From an uncultured Bacteroidota bacterium (GTDB lineage Bacteria; Bacteroidota; Bacteroidia; Flavobacteriales; Flavobacteriaceae), in NCBI GenBank assembly GCA_902546725.1, contig CACCLB010000009.1:26942-90941 (forward strand): 64,000 nt of DNA, given 5' to 3'. Within the stretch, counting starts at the first letter, position 1. The number at the start of each line of letters is the position of its first letter. The notes beneath the pieces were generated by a model. That model did no database searches, was not told the origin of the DNA, and saw only the letters and a list, made by a program, of their open reading frames with translations. This document shows, piece by piece, positions 25,496-34,810 of this stretch. The translations under genes were made by a program, and so were the position numbers.

Positions 25496-26244
25496 TAAAA
25501 AGCGTTTACAATCACCATAAAGTCATCAGCATTTAAGGAGGCACCTCCTATGAGTCCACCATCTACATCAACCATAGAAAAAATCTCTTTTGCATTATTA
25601 GGCTTTACGCTTCCTCCATAAAGTATCACAACATTTTCTGCAAGTGCAGCATCGTAGTTGGCCTCAATTTCTTTTCGGATAAAAGCATGCATTTCTTGGG
25701 CTTGTTCTGGGCTTGCAGTTTCTCCTGTACCAATGGCCCATACAGGCTCATAAGCAAGTATAATTTGGTTCCAAGCTTCACTAGGAAGTTCAAACAAGGC
25801 AGTAAAAAGTTGCTCTTTAACTAAATCAAAGTGGGTGTTCTCTTTTCTTTCACTTAACTCTTCTCCAAAGCAAAAAATTATTTCCATTCCATCTTCTATG
25901 GCAGTAGCTACTTTTGCTTTTAAGGATTCATTTGTTTCTCCGTAAAGAGAACGGCGTTCAGAGTGACCTAGAATTACCGTTTGAACTCCAATGCCCTTAA
26001 GCATAGAAGAAGACACCTCGCCAGTATGGGCACCTGAGGCCGCTGCATTCATGTTCTGAGCCGCCACCTTTATAGGTTGACCGTTTAGCATGCTAACAGC
26101 TTGAGAGAGCTGGGTAAAAGCCGGCGCTACATATACCGAGACATCCTCTCGAATGGAGTGCTGAGTCAAATTAGTTAATAAAAGTTCAGTTTCGGCAGTG
26201 TTGTTATTCATTTTCCAATTGCCCGCTACTATTTGGTTTCTCAT
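25495..26244 (-). CDS. tpiA: triosephosphate isomerase
   Basis: A 249-residue TIM barrel that interconverts dihydroxyacetone phosphate and glyceraldehyde 3-phosphate in glycolysis. All catalytic residues are present: K11 (NWKMNN), H94 (LGHSERR) and E166 (AYEPVWAIGTG), followed by the flexible loop and the phosphate-binding YGGSV and GGLIGGASL segments. The start is one base after the permease stop, and the stop shares a base with the prmA start. Confidence 0.97.
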   Translation of the reverse strand: MRNQIVAGNWKMNNNTAETELLLTNLTQHSIREDVSVYVAPAFTQLSQAVSMLNGQPIKVAAQNMNAAASGAHTGEVSSSMLKGIGVQTVILGHSERRSLYGETNESLKAKVATAIEDGMEIIFCFGEELSERKENTHFDLVKEQLFTALFELPSEAWNQIILAYEPVWAIGTGETASPEQAQEMHAFIRKEIEANYDAALAENVVILYGGSVKPNNAKEIFSMVDVDGGLIGGASLNADDFMVIVNAF

Positions 26245-26245
26245 T

Positions 26246-27322
26246 TTAAATTGTTTTAATTCTTGGATCTAAATATGCGTAAATAAAATCGACCACAATA
26301 TTAATGATAATAAAGAAGAAGGCAATGGTTAAAACTGATCCCATTACAACAGGGATATCCAATTGATTTAAAGCCTCAACAATTTCCTTCCCCAAACCTT
26401 TCCATCCAAAGATGTACTCCACAAAAATTGCACCAGCCAACAGTGAAGCAAACCAGCCTGAAATTGCTGTAATCACAGGGTTTAATGCGTTTTTTATAGC
26501 GTGTTTTAATAACACCTGATAGCGAGAGAGTCCTTTGGCATATGCAGTACGAATATAGTCCTCAGACAAGACCTCCAATAAGTTACTTCTCAATAATTGA
26601 ATGATGACTGCTAATGGTCTTATACCCAACACTATGGAAGGCAGAATTAGATTTTTCCATTGCAGTCGATTTTCTTCACCATAGTCATCTAATTCATAGA
26701 GGCTTCCTGTCATATTGAGACCTGTAAACTCGTGAAGCACATAACCAAAAAACCAAGAGAAAAGTATTGCACTAAAAAAAGAGGGGACACTCATGCCCAA
26801 AGTACTGACCAACTGCAGAAAACGATCGAGCCAATTGTCCTTGTTTAAGGTAGCGACAATGCCAAAAAAAACACCCAGTATCACAGCTATAGTCATAGAA
26901 GACAAGGCTAATAAAGCCGTATTGGGAAGTGTTTCTTTGATGATTTCAGCAATTGGTTTTCCCCTTTTTTGGTAAGAAGTTCTAAAATAAGGCGCTTTAA
27001 CTACTAAAACCTTATTTTTAGTGTGGGTCAGAATCCATCCTCCATAAAGGTCTTCATCATAATATCCGAATACCAAAGGGTCTTTTGAGTGAATTGAAAT
27101 AGGAAGTAAGTCATTGATATAATAAAAATACTGAGTCGCCATGGGTAAATCAAATCCAAATTTAGACTTGATTACTTCCAACTGGGTACTGTCTTCATTT
27201 TGATCCATCATCATTTGAGCAGGATCACCAGGAAGCACGGTAAATAGAAAAAAAACGAGACTTGCAACTCCCCAAAGGGCTAAAAATGCGGTCCCCAACT
27301 TAAGTCCAATATAACGAATCAT
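26246..27322 (-). CDS. ABC transporter permease, DppB/OppB type
   Basis: A 358-residue inner membrane protein of the dipeptide/oligopeptide permease family. The N-terminal helix with FFLFTVLPGDPAQMMM is typical, about six membrane segments are visible, and the EAA loop is SEDYIRTAYAKGLSRYQVLL. About 70 extra residues lie in the first periplasmic loop compared with DppB, which is usual in Bacteroidota versions. No binding protein, second permease or ATPase is adjacent, so it must pair with components elsewhere. It shares a base with the DUF1599 gene stop. Confidence 0.88.
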   Translation of the reverse strand: MIRYIGLKLGTAFLALWGVASLVFFLFTVLPGDPAQMMMDQNEDSTQLEVIKSKFGFDLPMATQYFYYINDLLPISIHSKDPLVFGYYDEDLYGGWILTHTKNKVLVVKAPYFRTSYQKRGKPIAEIIKETLPNTALLALSSMTIAVILGVFFGIVATLNKDNWLDRFLQLVSTLGMSVPSFFSAILFSWFFGYVLHEFTGLNMTGSLYELDDYGEENRLQWKNLILPSIVLGIRPLAVIIQLLRSNLLEVLSEDYIRTAYAKGLSRYQVLLKHAIKNALNPVITAISGWFASLLAGAIFVEYIFGWKGLGKEIVEALNQLDIPVVMGSVLTIAFFFIIINIVVDFIYAYLDPRIKTI

Positions 27323-27867
27323 CAGGCTGCTTCAACTTGCAGGTGAATTAGAGCAAATACAGCGTAATTGACCATGTCGTGGTAATTTGCATCAATTCCT
27401 TCACTGACCAATGTTTTTCCAGAATTTTCTTCAATTTGCTTCACTCGAAGCAGTTTTTGCAGTATCAAATCTGTTAACGAACTGACACGCATTTCCCTCC
27501 AAGCCTCACCGTAATCGTGATTTTTTTTCATCATCAAATCGAAAATGATCTGAAACTGTTGGTCGTAAAGTTGCAATGCTTGATCTGTATCCAAATCAGG
27601 TTGTTCTGCAATGCCTTTTTCAATCTGAATAAGTGCCATGACACTGTAATTTACAATTCCGATAAATTCAGATTCTTGGCTTTCCGCTACTTTTTGTTCT
27701 TTATTGGTTTGCAAGCTTCGAATTCGTTGAGCCTTGATAAAGATTTGATCTGTAAGGGAAGGGAGTCTTAGGATTCTCCAAGCAGCACCGTAATCTGTCA
27801 TTTTATTTTTAAACAATGAGCGGCATTGCTCTGTAATTGCTGAATACTGTTTTTTGGTCACTTCCAT
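27322..27867 (-). CDS. DUF1599 protein with internal duplication
   Basis: A 181-residue protein of the DUF1599 family (function not established). It has two copies of one helical motif: DYGAAWRILRLPSLTDQIFIKAQRI at about 23-47 and DYGEAWREMRVSSLTDLILQKLLRV at about 114-138, each followed by a helix ending in NYSVMALIQIE / NYAVFALIHLQ. The repeats, and the Asp/Tyr/Arg pattern, suggest two nucleotide- or ligand-binding halves. It heads the operon ending in clpS and is divergent from folP. Confidence 0.78.
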   Translation of the reverse strand: MEVTKKQYSAITEQCRSLFKNKMTDYGAAWRILRLPSLTDQIFIKAQRIRSLQTNKEQKVAESQESEFIGIVNYSVMALIQIEKGIAEQPDLDTDQALQLYDQQFQIIFDLMMKKNHDYGEAWREMRVSSLTDLILQKLLRVKQIEENSGKTLVSEGIDANYHDMVNYAVFALIHLQVEAA

Positions 27868-27873
27868 TTCACC

Positions 27874-27881
27874 TAAATTTG
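27874..27881 (+). promoter_or_regulatory. -7 promoter element of folP
   Basis: TAAATTTG, fitting TAnnTTTG, 36 bases before the proposed ATT start and well before the first in-frame ATG at 28005. Confidence 0.45.
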
Positions 27882-27917
27882 CCTAAATTTCGAGTTTAAA
27901 TTTAGTTTTAAACTTCT

Positions 27918-28775
27918 ATTTACAAAAAAGTTATCAAAAAGAAAATCACAAAGCAAGCAATCAATATCAAAGGAGAACTCATCGACTTAAGTGAGCCTAA
28001 AGTAATGGGAATCTTAAATATAAATGAAGATTCTTTTTTCGATGGTGGAAAATACAATAGTATTGACAAGGCGCTCTTGCAAACGGAAAGAATGCTTACC
28101 GATGGTGCTTTTTTCATTGATATAGGAGCTGCAAGTAGTAAGCCTGGAAGCCCACTCATTAAGCCCGAAGAGGAACTCAATATATTACTGCCCATACTTC
28201 AAGCCTTAATCAACCAGTTTCCAGAGACTTATTTTTCAATTGACACCTACAACAGTAAAGTAGCTAAGGAAGCCTTGAATATGGGTGCTAGTATGATAAA
28301 CGACATTTATGCGGGTAGAATCGACTCTGAAATGTTTAAAACCATAGCAGATTTTAGAGTCCCCTATGTTTTGATGCATATGCAAGGAACCCCCAAAAGC
28401 ATGCAAGAACAACCTCAGTACAACAACATTACTAAAGAAATTAAGTTTGATTTAATCCGACAAATACAAAACGCTACTGCACAAGGAATAAGGGATCTTA
28501 TTGTGGATCCTGGTTTTGGCTTTGGAAAAACTGTAGCTCATAATTATCAATTGCTAAGAGAACTCTACAGCCTTACTGACCTTAATTGTCCAATTTTAGT
28601 TGGTGTCTCCAGAAAGTCTATGATTCATAAAGTGTTGAACACCAGCCCTGAGATGGCATTGAACGGAACTACTGCGCTTCACGCTTGGAGCCTTGAGCGA
28701 GGGGCGTCTATTTTAAGAGTTCACGATGTAAAAGAGGCTAAAGAATGTATCGACTTATGGACTGCGCTTCAATAG
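27918..28775 (+). CDS. folP: dihydropteroate synthase, start codon unusual
   Basis: Catalyses condensation of pABA with the pterin pyrophosphate in folate synthesis. The first ATG in frame (28005) begins at MGILN, inside the first conserved strand. The 31 codons back to an in-frame TAA at 27909 contain no ATG, GTG or TTG, yet encode the family N terminus (INIKGELIDLSEPKV), so translation must begin at ATT 27918 or ATC 27933/27945, or the first strand is missing. Later motifs are normal: IDIGAASSKPGS, FSIDTY, MINDIYAG, LMHMQGTP, VDPGFGFGK, VGVSRKS and INDV-type RVHD. Loop 1 reads NINEDSF instead of the usual NVTPDSF. cdaA follows 28 bases downstream. Confidence 0.85.
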   Translation: MYKKVIKKKITKQAINIKGELIDLSEPKVMGILNINEDSFFDGGKYNSIDKALLQTERMLTDGAFFIDIGAASSKPGSPLIKPEEELNILLPILQALINQFPETYFSIDTYNSKVAKEALNMGASMINDIYAGRIDSEMFKTIADFRVPYVLMHMQGTPKSMQEQPQYNNITKEIKFDLIRQIQNATAQGIRDLIVDPGFGFGKTVAHNYQLLRELYSLTDLNCPILVGVSRKSMIHKVLNTSPEMALNGTTALHAWSLERGASILRVHDVKEAKECIDLWTALQ

Positions 28776-28803
28776 TTTTTTTAATTTTACAAAAAGACCG
28801 TCC

Positions 28804-29592
28804 TTGGAGCTGACCGATTTTATAGATTTTTCTTTTATCGATGTTGTAGATATCCTACTCGTCGCATTGCTCCTCTTTTATCTTTATAAATTACTTAAAG
28901 GTACAGTTGCCATCAATATCTTTATTGGAATTGTTATCATCTATCTTATTTGGAGACTGACGGATATACTCAATATGGATGTGTTGAGTAATATACTAGG
29001 TAAATTTATCAGTGTTGGGTTTTTTGCACTAATTGTCGTTTTCCAACAAGAAATAAGAAAGTTTCTTCTCCTACTGGGTTCAACCAACTTTGCTACCAGA
29101 AGAAATGTACTGCGTTATTTTAGGTTTTTAAACCAAGAGAAAAAAGCAACAAACGTCAACTTTGACGTTTTGGTTGACGCTATTGAAGAAATGTCTAAAA
29201 ATAAAACAGGTGCCATTATTGTTATTCAAAGAAATAACAGTCTTGAGTTTACCTATACGGATAACAATAGGACAGACATCAAATTGGATCCGTTGGTTCT
29301 CCAGAGTATTTTTTTTAAAAACAGTCCCCTACACGACGGAGCAGTAGTTATAAAAAACAATAGGATAATCGCTACTCGTGTAGTTTTGCCCCTGTCAGAC
29401 AAAGCAAAACTCCCTGCTAAATACGGTCTGAGGCATCGAGCTGGACTAGGAATTACCGAAAAAACAGATGCTTTAGTTTTGGTTATTTCAGAACAAACAG
29501 GAAAAGTCGTTTATGTTAAAGACAGTGAATTCTATCCTATGGATTCTTTTGCTGCTTTAAAAGAAACCCTTTCGCAAGACTTAAGCGAGTAG
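28804..29592 (+). CDS. cdaA: diadenylate cyclase, CdaA type
   Basis: A 262-residue enzyme making cyclic di-AMP from two ATP. Three N-terminal membrane helices (about 12-31, 36-52 and 67-82) are followed by the DAC domain with catalytic D178-G179-A180 (LHDGAVV) and the R210-H211-R212 motif. The only good start is TTG at 28804. It lies 28 bases after folP, an arrangement I recall as common in Bacteroidota, and ends one base from the convergent ABC exporter. c-di-AMP usually controls potassium and osmotic balance. Confidence 0.92.
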   Translation: MELTDFIDFSFIDVVDILLVALLLFYLYKLLKGTVAINIFIGIVIIYLIWRLTDILNMDVLSNILGKFISVGFFALIVVFQQEIRKFLLLLGSTNFATRRNVLRYFRFLNQEKKATNVNFDVLVDAIEEMSKNKTGAIIVIQRNNSLEFTYTDNNRTDIKLDPLVLQSIFFKNSPLHDGAVVIKNNRIIATRVVLPLSDKAKLPAKYGLRHRAGLGITEKTDALVLVISEQTGKVVYVKDSEFYPMDSFAALKETLSQDLSE

Positions 29593-29593
29593 T

Positions 29594-31360
29594 TTACAGC
29601 ATGAGTTCCTCAGCGAACTGAACCTCATACAGCTTGGCGTAATAGCCATTGGAAACTTTAAGCAGTTCAACATGTGTCCCCTGCTCTACTATATTGCCTT
29701 GGTCCATCACTATGATTCGGTCTGCGTTTTTAACTGTGGCCAGACGATGTGCAATTACAATGGAGGTTTTTCCTTCAGTTAGTGTGTCTATTGCTTTTTG
29801 AATGACTTCCTCTGTATAACTATCTACAGATGAAGTTGCCTCATCTAAGACTAATATCGCAGGTTGTGTGATGTAGGCTCTTAGGAAAGCAATTAATTGA
29901 CGCTGACCAGAAGAAAGCATCACACCACGCTCTTTAACGTTGTAATCGTAACCTCCTGGAAGAGACTCAATAAAATCATGAACTCCGATTTTTTTAGCAG
30001 CTTCAGCAACATCTTCCCTACTGATTTTAGGATCAAAAAGGGTAATATTATTGAATAGACTGTCAGCAAATAAAAAGACATCTTGTAAAACAACTGCAAC
30101 ATGCTTTCTAAGGGCATTCAGTTCAAAATCTTTAATTGATATCGAATCAATGGTAATGTCTCCAGTATCGTACTCATAAAACCTAGAAAGCAAGTTGATA
30201 ATGGTCGATTTCCCTGCTCCTGTAGCACCTACTATAGCGACTGTTTCTCCTGCCTTGATATCAAGTGAAATTCCGTGTAAAACTTCTTCATCCGGGATGT
30301 AGGAAAAATGCAGCTGATCAAAAGATATGGCTCCTTCCAAGGCCACTGGACTTTTAGTTCCCGTATTCTCAATACTACTCTCGGTTTCAAGAATCTTAAA
30401 AATTCGATCCGCAGCTACCATACCCATTTGAAGTGTATTGAACTTATCAGCTATTTGCCTTAAAGGTCTGAACAGCATTTGAGACATTTGGATAAATAAG
30501 AAAATGGTTCCCAGGGAAACTCCCCCTCCAGAAATGACATTTAAACCTCCATACCAAACAAGTAAACCTATGGTGACAGAAGACGAAATTTCAGCAACCG
30601 GAAAAAAAATGGAGTTAAACCAAACTGTTTTTAGCCAAGCTTTTTTGTGTTTTTCATTGATAGCGACAAATTGATCGTATTCAATCTTTTCACGGTGAAA
30701 GATTTGAACAATTTTCATCCCACTAAGTCGCTCTTGTACAAATGAATTCAGATTTGCAACCTGAAGTCGAACTTCTTCAAAGGCTTTTTTCATCGATTTT
30801 TGAAACAATCGTGTGGCGTAGAGTATGATCGGAAGTATGGAAAACACGATCAAGGTTAACCTCCAGTCGACATAAATCATAACTCCTATCACTAAAACCA
30901 TTTTAAGAAGGTCTGCAATAATCATAAAGAGTCCTTGGGAAAAAATACTTGCTATGGTTTCAATATCGCTTACGGCTCTTGTAACCAATCTTCCGACAGC
31001 AGTTTTGTCAAAATAACTCATCTTAAAAAAGATGATTTTGTTGAATAGTTGAACTCGCAAATCTCTTATGACCTTTTGCCCTAACCAATTGGCATAGAAA
31101 ACAAATAAAAATTGAAAAATCACTTCTAAAATTAAAGCGCTGAGCATAAAGCCAACAAAAAGTAACATTCCTTCGTAATTCTTAGGTCTGATGTAATCAT
31201 CTACCGTAATCTTGAGAAGATAAGGTGTTATTGTTGAGAATATAGAGAGTAAAATTGCAGCAACTAAAACAAAATAATAGGTTCCCTTAAACGGCTTTAC
31301 AAAAGCCATCAATTTTGAGAAAAGATTTAAATCAAATATTTTACCGCTGACTTTTGCCAT
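29594..31360 (-). CDS. ABC exporter, fused permease-ATPase (MsbA/multidrug type)
   Basis: A 588-residue half-transporter. Six membrane helices in residues 20-310 with the coupling-loop segment YFDKTAVGRLVTRAVSDIE. The ATPase domain has Walker A GATGAGKST (378-386), signature LSSGQ (482-486), Walker B ILVLDE (502-507) and the switch His in VIAHRLATV. It should act as a homodimer in the inner membrane and export lipids or drugs; the substrate is not predictable. The start overlaps the end of truA by 20 bases. Confidence 0.93.
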   Translation of the reverse strand: MAKVSGKIFDLNLFSKLMAFVKPFKGTYYFVLVAAILLSIFSTITPYLLKITVDDYIRPKNYEGMLLFVGFMLSALILEVIFQFLFVFYANWLGQKVIRDLRVQLFNKIIFFKMSYFDKTAVGRLVTRAVSDIETIASIFSQGLFMIIADLLKMVLVIGVMIYVDWRLTLIVFSILPIILYATRLFQKSMKKAFEEVRLQVANLNSFVQERLSGMKIVQIFHREKIEYDQFVAINEKHKKAWLKTVWFNSIFFPVAEISSSVTIGLLVWYGGLNVISGGGVSLGTIFLFIQMSQMLFRPLRQIADKFNTLQMGMVAADRIFKILETESSIENTGTKSPVALEGAISFDQLHFSYIPDEEVLHGISLDIKAGETVAIVGATGAGKSTIINLLSRFYEYDTGDITIDSISIKDFELNALRKHVAVVLQDVFLFADSLFNNITLFDPKISREDVAEAAKKIGVHDFIESLPGGYDYNVKERGVMLSSGQRQLIAFLRAYITQPAILVLDEATSSVDSYTEEVIQKAIDTLTEGKTSIVIAHRLATVKNADRIIVMDQGNIVEQGTHVELLKVSNGYYAKLYEVQFAEELML

Positions 31361-32111
31361 GTTCTAAATATATTGAATTTGGATATTCTATATGAGTTAA
31401 AAAAAGTCCTTCAGCTGGAACTGAATATCTTGCCAAAGAACGGTTTTTACTTTCAATTACAGTGTGCACCTCTTGAATATTTTTTTTGTCCAACCCTATC
31501 TCGATCAATGTTCCAACGATGGCGCGAACCATATTTCGCAAAAAGCGATTTGCAGTAATGGTAAAGACTAGTCCTGTTTCACTTTTTTCCCAAACTGCTT
31601 TGCTGATAGTGCACAAAAAGGTTTTTACATCTGTATGCGCCTTGGAAAAACATTCAAAATCTTCATACTCTAAAAGAATTGAAGCTGCTTTATTCATCTG
31701 CTCCACATCCAAGGGCTGATAAAGACCGTAACTCATACCCTGAACAAAAGGAGACTTAAAATTGTTTAAGTGGTATTCATAAGTTCTGCTGAGGGCATCA
31801 AAACGGGCGTGAGCTCGAGGTTTTACTTCTCGAATCCGAATCACGGCAATATCATTCGGTAAAAACTGATTCAGCCTAAAAATCAACTGTTCTAAATCAG
31901 TAGTATCCGCATCGAAATGAGCAAACATTTGTTTTGCATGAACTCCAGTATCCGTTCTCCCTGCAGCAGTCAATGGGGTCTGCTGTTTTAAAAGAAGCGC
32001 TAGAGCTTCTTCCATAACCTCCTGTACGCTAAGTGCATTGGGCTGTCGTTGCCATCCGTGATAAGCCGTACCAGCATATGAAAATTCTAAAAAAAAACGC
32101 TTGGAATTCAT
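31341..32111 (-). CDS. truA: tRNA pseudouridine(38-40) synthase
   Basis: A 256-residue enzyme that converts U38-U40 of the tRNA anticodon arm to pseudouridine. The catalytic Asp is D54 in AGRTDTGVHA, and the RFLRNMVRAIVGTL segment is typical for the C-terminal half. It is the first gene of a unit with the ABC exporter. The promoter box ends only six bases before the ATG and no later start fits, so the message may be nearly leaderless. Confidence 0.95.
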   Translation of the reverse strand: MNSKRFFLEFSYAGTAYHGWQRQPNALSVQEVMEEALALLLKQQTPLTAAGRTDTGVHAKQMFAHFDADTTDLEQLIFRLNQFLPNDIAVIRIREVKPRAHARFDALSRTYEYHLNNFKSPFVQGMSYGLYQPLDVEQMNKAASILLEYEDFECFSKAHTDVKTFLCTISKAVWEKSETGLVFTITANRFLRNMVRAIVGTLIEIGLDKKNIQEVHTVIESKNRSLARYSVPAEGLFLTHIEYPNSIYLEHGKSQR

Positions 32112-32117
32112 TCACAG

Positions 32118-32148
32118 CAAATATACTTGGAATTATTTGTAGATACAA
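32118..32148 (-). promoter_or_regulatory. promoter of truA (-33 TTG, -7 TATATTTG)
   Basis: On the reverse strand, TTG at 32146-32148 and TATATTTG at 32118-32125 are separated by 20 bases, a full match to the flavobacterial TTG-N17-23-TAnnTTTG promoter. Confidence 0.65.
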
Positions 32149-32221
32149 TTCATATATGGAGGGATTCAGCGAATATAATTTTCAAATCACTTTCCATACT
32201 TTTACGGTAGAATTATTCCCT

Positions 32222-32749
32222 GTGAAAAAAATAGTCCTCCTTTCCGATACCCATGGGTATATCGATCAAAAAATTAAAGATTATGTAGCCAAAGCTGATG
32301 AGGTTTGGCATGCAGGTGATATTGGGAAGGCAAGTGTTTTAGATGAGTTGGCGTCTGTAAAACCTCTAAGAGCAGTTTACGGTAATATTGACAGTCATAA
32401 AATCCGTCAACAAGCTCCTGAAGTACTCAGCTTTAATTGTGAAGGTATTGATGTACTGATGACCCATATAGCTGGCTATCCTGGACGCTACAATGCTAGA
32501 GCAAAAAATCTTATCACAACTGAAAAACCAGGCCTTTTTATATGCGGTCATTCACATATTCTTAAAGTAATGCGGGATAAAAAATACGGTCACTTACACA
32601 TGAATCCAGGTGCTGTAGGTATTTCAGGATTTCACAAAATAAGAACCCTACTGCGTTTTGAAATAGATACTGGCCAAATCAAAAATCTAGAGGCTGTTGA
32701 ATTTGGGCTTCGTGGAGCGCTATCGAATGCGGTCGACGGAGCGAACTAA
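32222..32749 (+). CDS. metallophosphoesterase, YfcE/MJ0936 family
   Basis: A 175-residue protein from GTG 32222; the open frame reaches back to 32033 but that extension is antisense to truA and not family-like, while VKKIVLLSDTHG is the standard N terminus. The binuclear metal site is complete: D9 and H11 (SDTHG), D33 (HAGDIG), N55 (YGNID), H82 (MTHIAG) and H110-S-H112 (CGHSH). Members hydrolyse phosphodiesters; the physiological substrate is not known. The last 30 bases overlap the end of the DUF4293 gene on the other strand. Confidence 0.9.
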   Translation: MKKIVLLSDTHGYIDQKIKDYVAKADEVWHAGDIGKASVLDELASVKPLRAVYGNIDSHKIRQQAPEVLSFNCEGIDVLMTHIAGYPGRYNARAKNLITTEKPGLFICGHSHILKVMRDKKYGHLHMNPGAVGISGFHKIRTLLRFEIDTGQIKNLEAVEFGLRGALSNAVDGAN

Positions 32750-33109
32750 AGCCTCATCTTTACGGATTCCCCTTCTTGCAAGCCAAGTTAAAGCTACCGT
32801 AATGCATGATAACAATAGGGCAATTTCTGTAAAATTTATATCATCTGAAAGATCAAAACTGGGCAGTAGCAATCCAATTTGAAGCAATTGTTGTAAACTG
32901 ATTATTAAAACCACCAATGACTGTAATGTGCGCTTTTTAAATAGAAATAAGGACAGCAACAGTAAAACTGGAGCGATTAAAAAACCGTAATTTTCTCTGT
33001 AGGTTTGACTAATTACTTTATCAAATTCAATATTGATTGAAAGATTGAAAACAAGAACTCCTACAACAAATGCAATGAGCAAATACAAGGATTGAATACG
33101 CTGAATCAT
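32720..33109 (-). CDS. DUF4293 membrane protein
   Basis: A 129-residue protein with four hydrophobic helices and the family ends MIQRIQSLYLLIAF and LARRGIRKDEALVRSVDRIR, conserved in Bacteroidota and usually next to rho, as here. No function is known. It is divergent from rho, and its 3' end overlaps the phosphoesterase gene by 30 bases, including the conserved C-terminal motif. Confidence 0.85.
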   Translation of the reverse strand: MIQRIQSLYLLIAFVVGVLVFNLSINIEFDKVISQTYRENYGFLIAPVLLLLSLFLFKKRTLQSLVVLIISLQQLLQIGLLLPSFDLSDDINFTEIALLLSCITVALTWLARRGIRKDEALVRSVDRIR

Positions 33110-33246
33110 CTTTTGATTTTTAACAAAATTAAGTTTTTTTTAAAAGCGGTTATTTTAAATTAAAAATTTGTAATATTGTTTTTCTACAATTTTCTACAGC
33201 TCTAAGACAAATACTTTCTGATAAAGAGCATCAATCAAATAACTTC

Positions 33247-34788
33247 ATGTACGAAATAGCTACTCTTAAAACAAAGAAATTACCTGAATTACAGGAAATC
33301 GCAAAAAAAATTGGGATTAAAAGAATTGCAGGTCTAAAAAAATTAGATCTCATCTATCAAATAATCGATTTTATCGCCTCTAGACCCGATGAGGATGTTA
33401 AAAGCGAAAAGCCAAAAGAAAAAACTCAAGTTGAAAAAAAGGCTCCGATTAAAGTACTGCCTGTACAAAAATCTAAACCCAAGCCTCAAAAGGAAAATCA
33501 ACAACACCAAAAGAACAACAACCCCAATCAAAAAAAACCAGGGCAGCACCAAAACAATAACAACCCCAACAAAAACGGTGCTCAAAAAAGAAACGACAAC
33601 CAAAACAAAAATCGTCAAGACCACAATCACAATAAAGACAATAGAAGTAGATACCGTCAGCCGGACTTTGAGTTTCATGGAATAGTGGAAACAGAAGGTG
33701 TTTTAGAGATGATGTCAGAAGGGTACGGATTTCTCCGTTCTTCAGATTACAATTACCTTTCCTCTCCTGACGATGTTTATGTATCGCAGTCTCAAATTCG
33801 ACTTTTTGGACTGAAAACAGGAGATACTGTCCTTGGCTCTGTTCGCCCTCCTAAAGAAGGAGAAAAATACTTTCCCTTAATTAAAGTGGATAAAATCAAC
33901 GGACTAGATCCCAAAGTAGTTCGAGATCGAGTTTCATTCGAACACTTAACTCCCCTATTTCCTCAGGAAAAATTTAATCTTGCGGACAAGCAAAGTACTA
34001 TTTCCACTCGGATTATGGACCTGTTCTCACCCATTGGTAAGGGACAAAGAGGAATGATTGTTTCCCAACCCAAAACGGGTAAAACCATGTTGTTGAAAGA
34101 TATCGCAAATGCAATTGCGGCTAATCATCCAGAAGTTTATCAATTAATACTCCTTATAGACGAACGTCCAGAGGAGGTTACAGACATGCAGCGAAATGTG
34201 GACGGTGAAGTAGTCGCTTCTACATTTGATGAGCCAGCTGATCGACACGTAAAAGTTGCCAACATCGTTTTAGAAAAAGCAAAACGTTTGGTAGAATGCG
34301 GTCACGATGTAGTCATTCTATTAGACTCCATTACACGTCTTGCCCGAGCTTACAATACAGTACAGCCTGCCTCTGGTAAAATATTAAGTGGGGGTGTCGA
34401 TGCGAATGCGCTGCACAAACCCAAACGTTTTTTCGGAGCAGCACGAAATATTGAAAACGGCGGATCTCTATCCATCATCGCTACAGCTTTAACCGAAACG
34501 GGATCTAAAATGGACGAAGTAATCTTTGAAGAATTTAAAGGAACAGGAAATATGGAGCTTCAGTTGGATCGTCGTATAGCAAACCGTCGTATTTTCCCAG
34601 CCATTGATTTGGTTTCTTCTAGTACGAGAAGAGATGATCTATTGTTGGATGAAAATACCATCAAGAGAATGTGGATCATGAGAAAGTATTTGGCTGACAT
34701 GAATCCTGTGGAAGCTATGGAATTCATCAACGATCGATTCCAAAGAACACAAAGCAATGAAGAGTTCTTAATCTCTATGAATTCATAA
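33247..34788 (+). CDS. rho: transcription termination factor Rho with disordered insertion
   Basis: A 513-residue RNA helicase that ends transcription. Residues 1-48 are the N-terminal helix bundle ([17 protein letters not shown]). Residues about 50-140 are a low-complexity insertion rich in Asn, Lys and Gln ([17 protein letters not shown]). The cold-shock-like RNA-binding domain starts at about 144 ([15 protein letters not shown]). Walker A is QPKTGKT (274-280), followed by the LIDERPEEV Walker B/R region, the Q-loop and the R-loop SGGVD. The insertion is a Bacteroidota feature. A strong hairpin terminator follows. Confidence 0.97.
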   Translation: MYEIATLKTKKLPELQEIAKKIGIKRIAGLKKLDLIYQIIDFIASRPDEDVKSEKPKEKTQVEKKAPIKVLPVQKSKPKPQKENQQHQKNNNPNQKKPGQHQNNNNPNKNGAQKRNDNQNKNRQDHNHNKDNRSRYRQPDFEFHGIVETEGVLEMMSEGYGFLRSSDYNYLSSPDDVYVSQSQIRLFGLKTGDTVLGSVRPPKEGEKYFPLIKVDKINGLDPKVVRDRVSFEHLTPLFPQEKFNLADKQSTISTRIMDLFSPIGKGQRGMIVSQPKTGKTMLLKDIANAIAANHPEVYQLILLIDERPEEVTDMQRNVDGEVVASTFDEPADRHVKVANIVLEKAKRLVECGHDVVILLDSITRLARAYNTVQPASGKILSGGVDANALHKPKRFFGAARNIENGGSLSIIATALTETGSKMDEVIFEEFKGTGNMELQLDRRIANRRIFPAIDLVSSSTRRDDLLLDENTIKRMWIMRKYLADMNPVEAMEFINDRFQRTQSNEEFLISMNS

Positions 34789-34810
34789 CGCAGTTATACT
34801 GTTCAAATAA

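Noticed and set aside
32033..32221. N-terminal extension of the metallophosphoesterase
   Set aside because: Antisense to truA and not family-like; the GTG at 32222 gives the expected N terminus.
33343..33678. 111-residue Val/Ile/Leu-rich reverse frame in rho that looks like a membrane protein
   Set aside because: It is the complement of the Asn/Lys-rich insertion of Rho; the hydrophobic look is an artefact of AAC/AAA codons.
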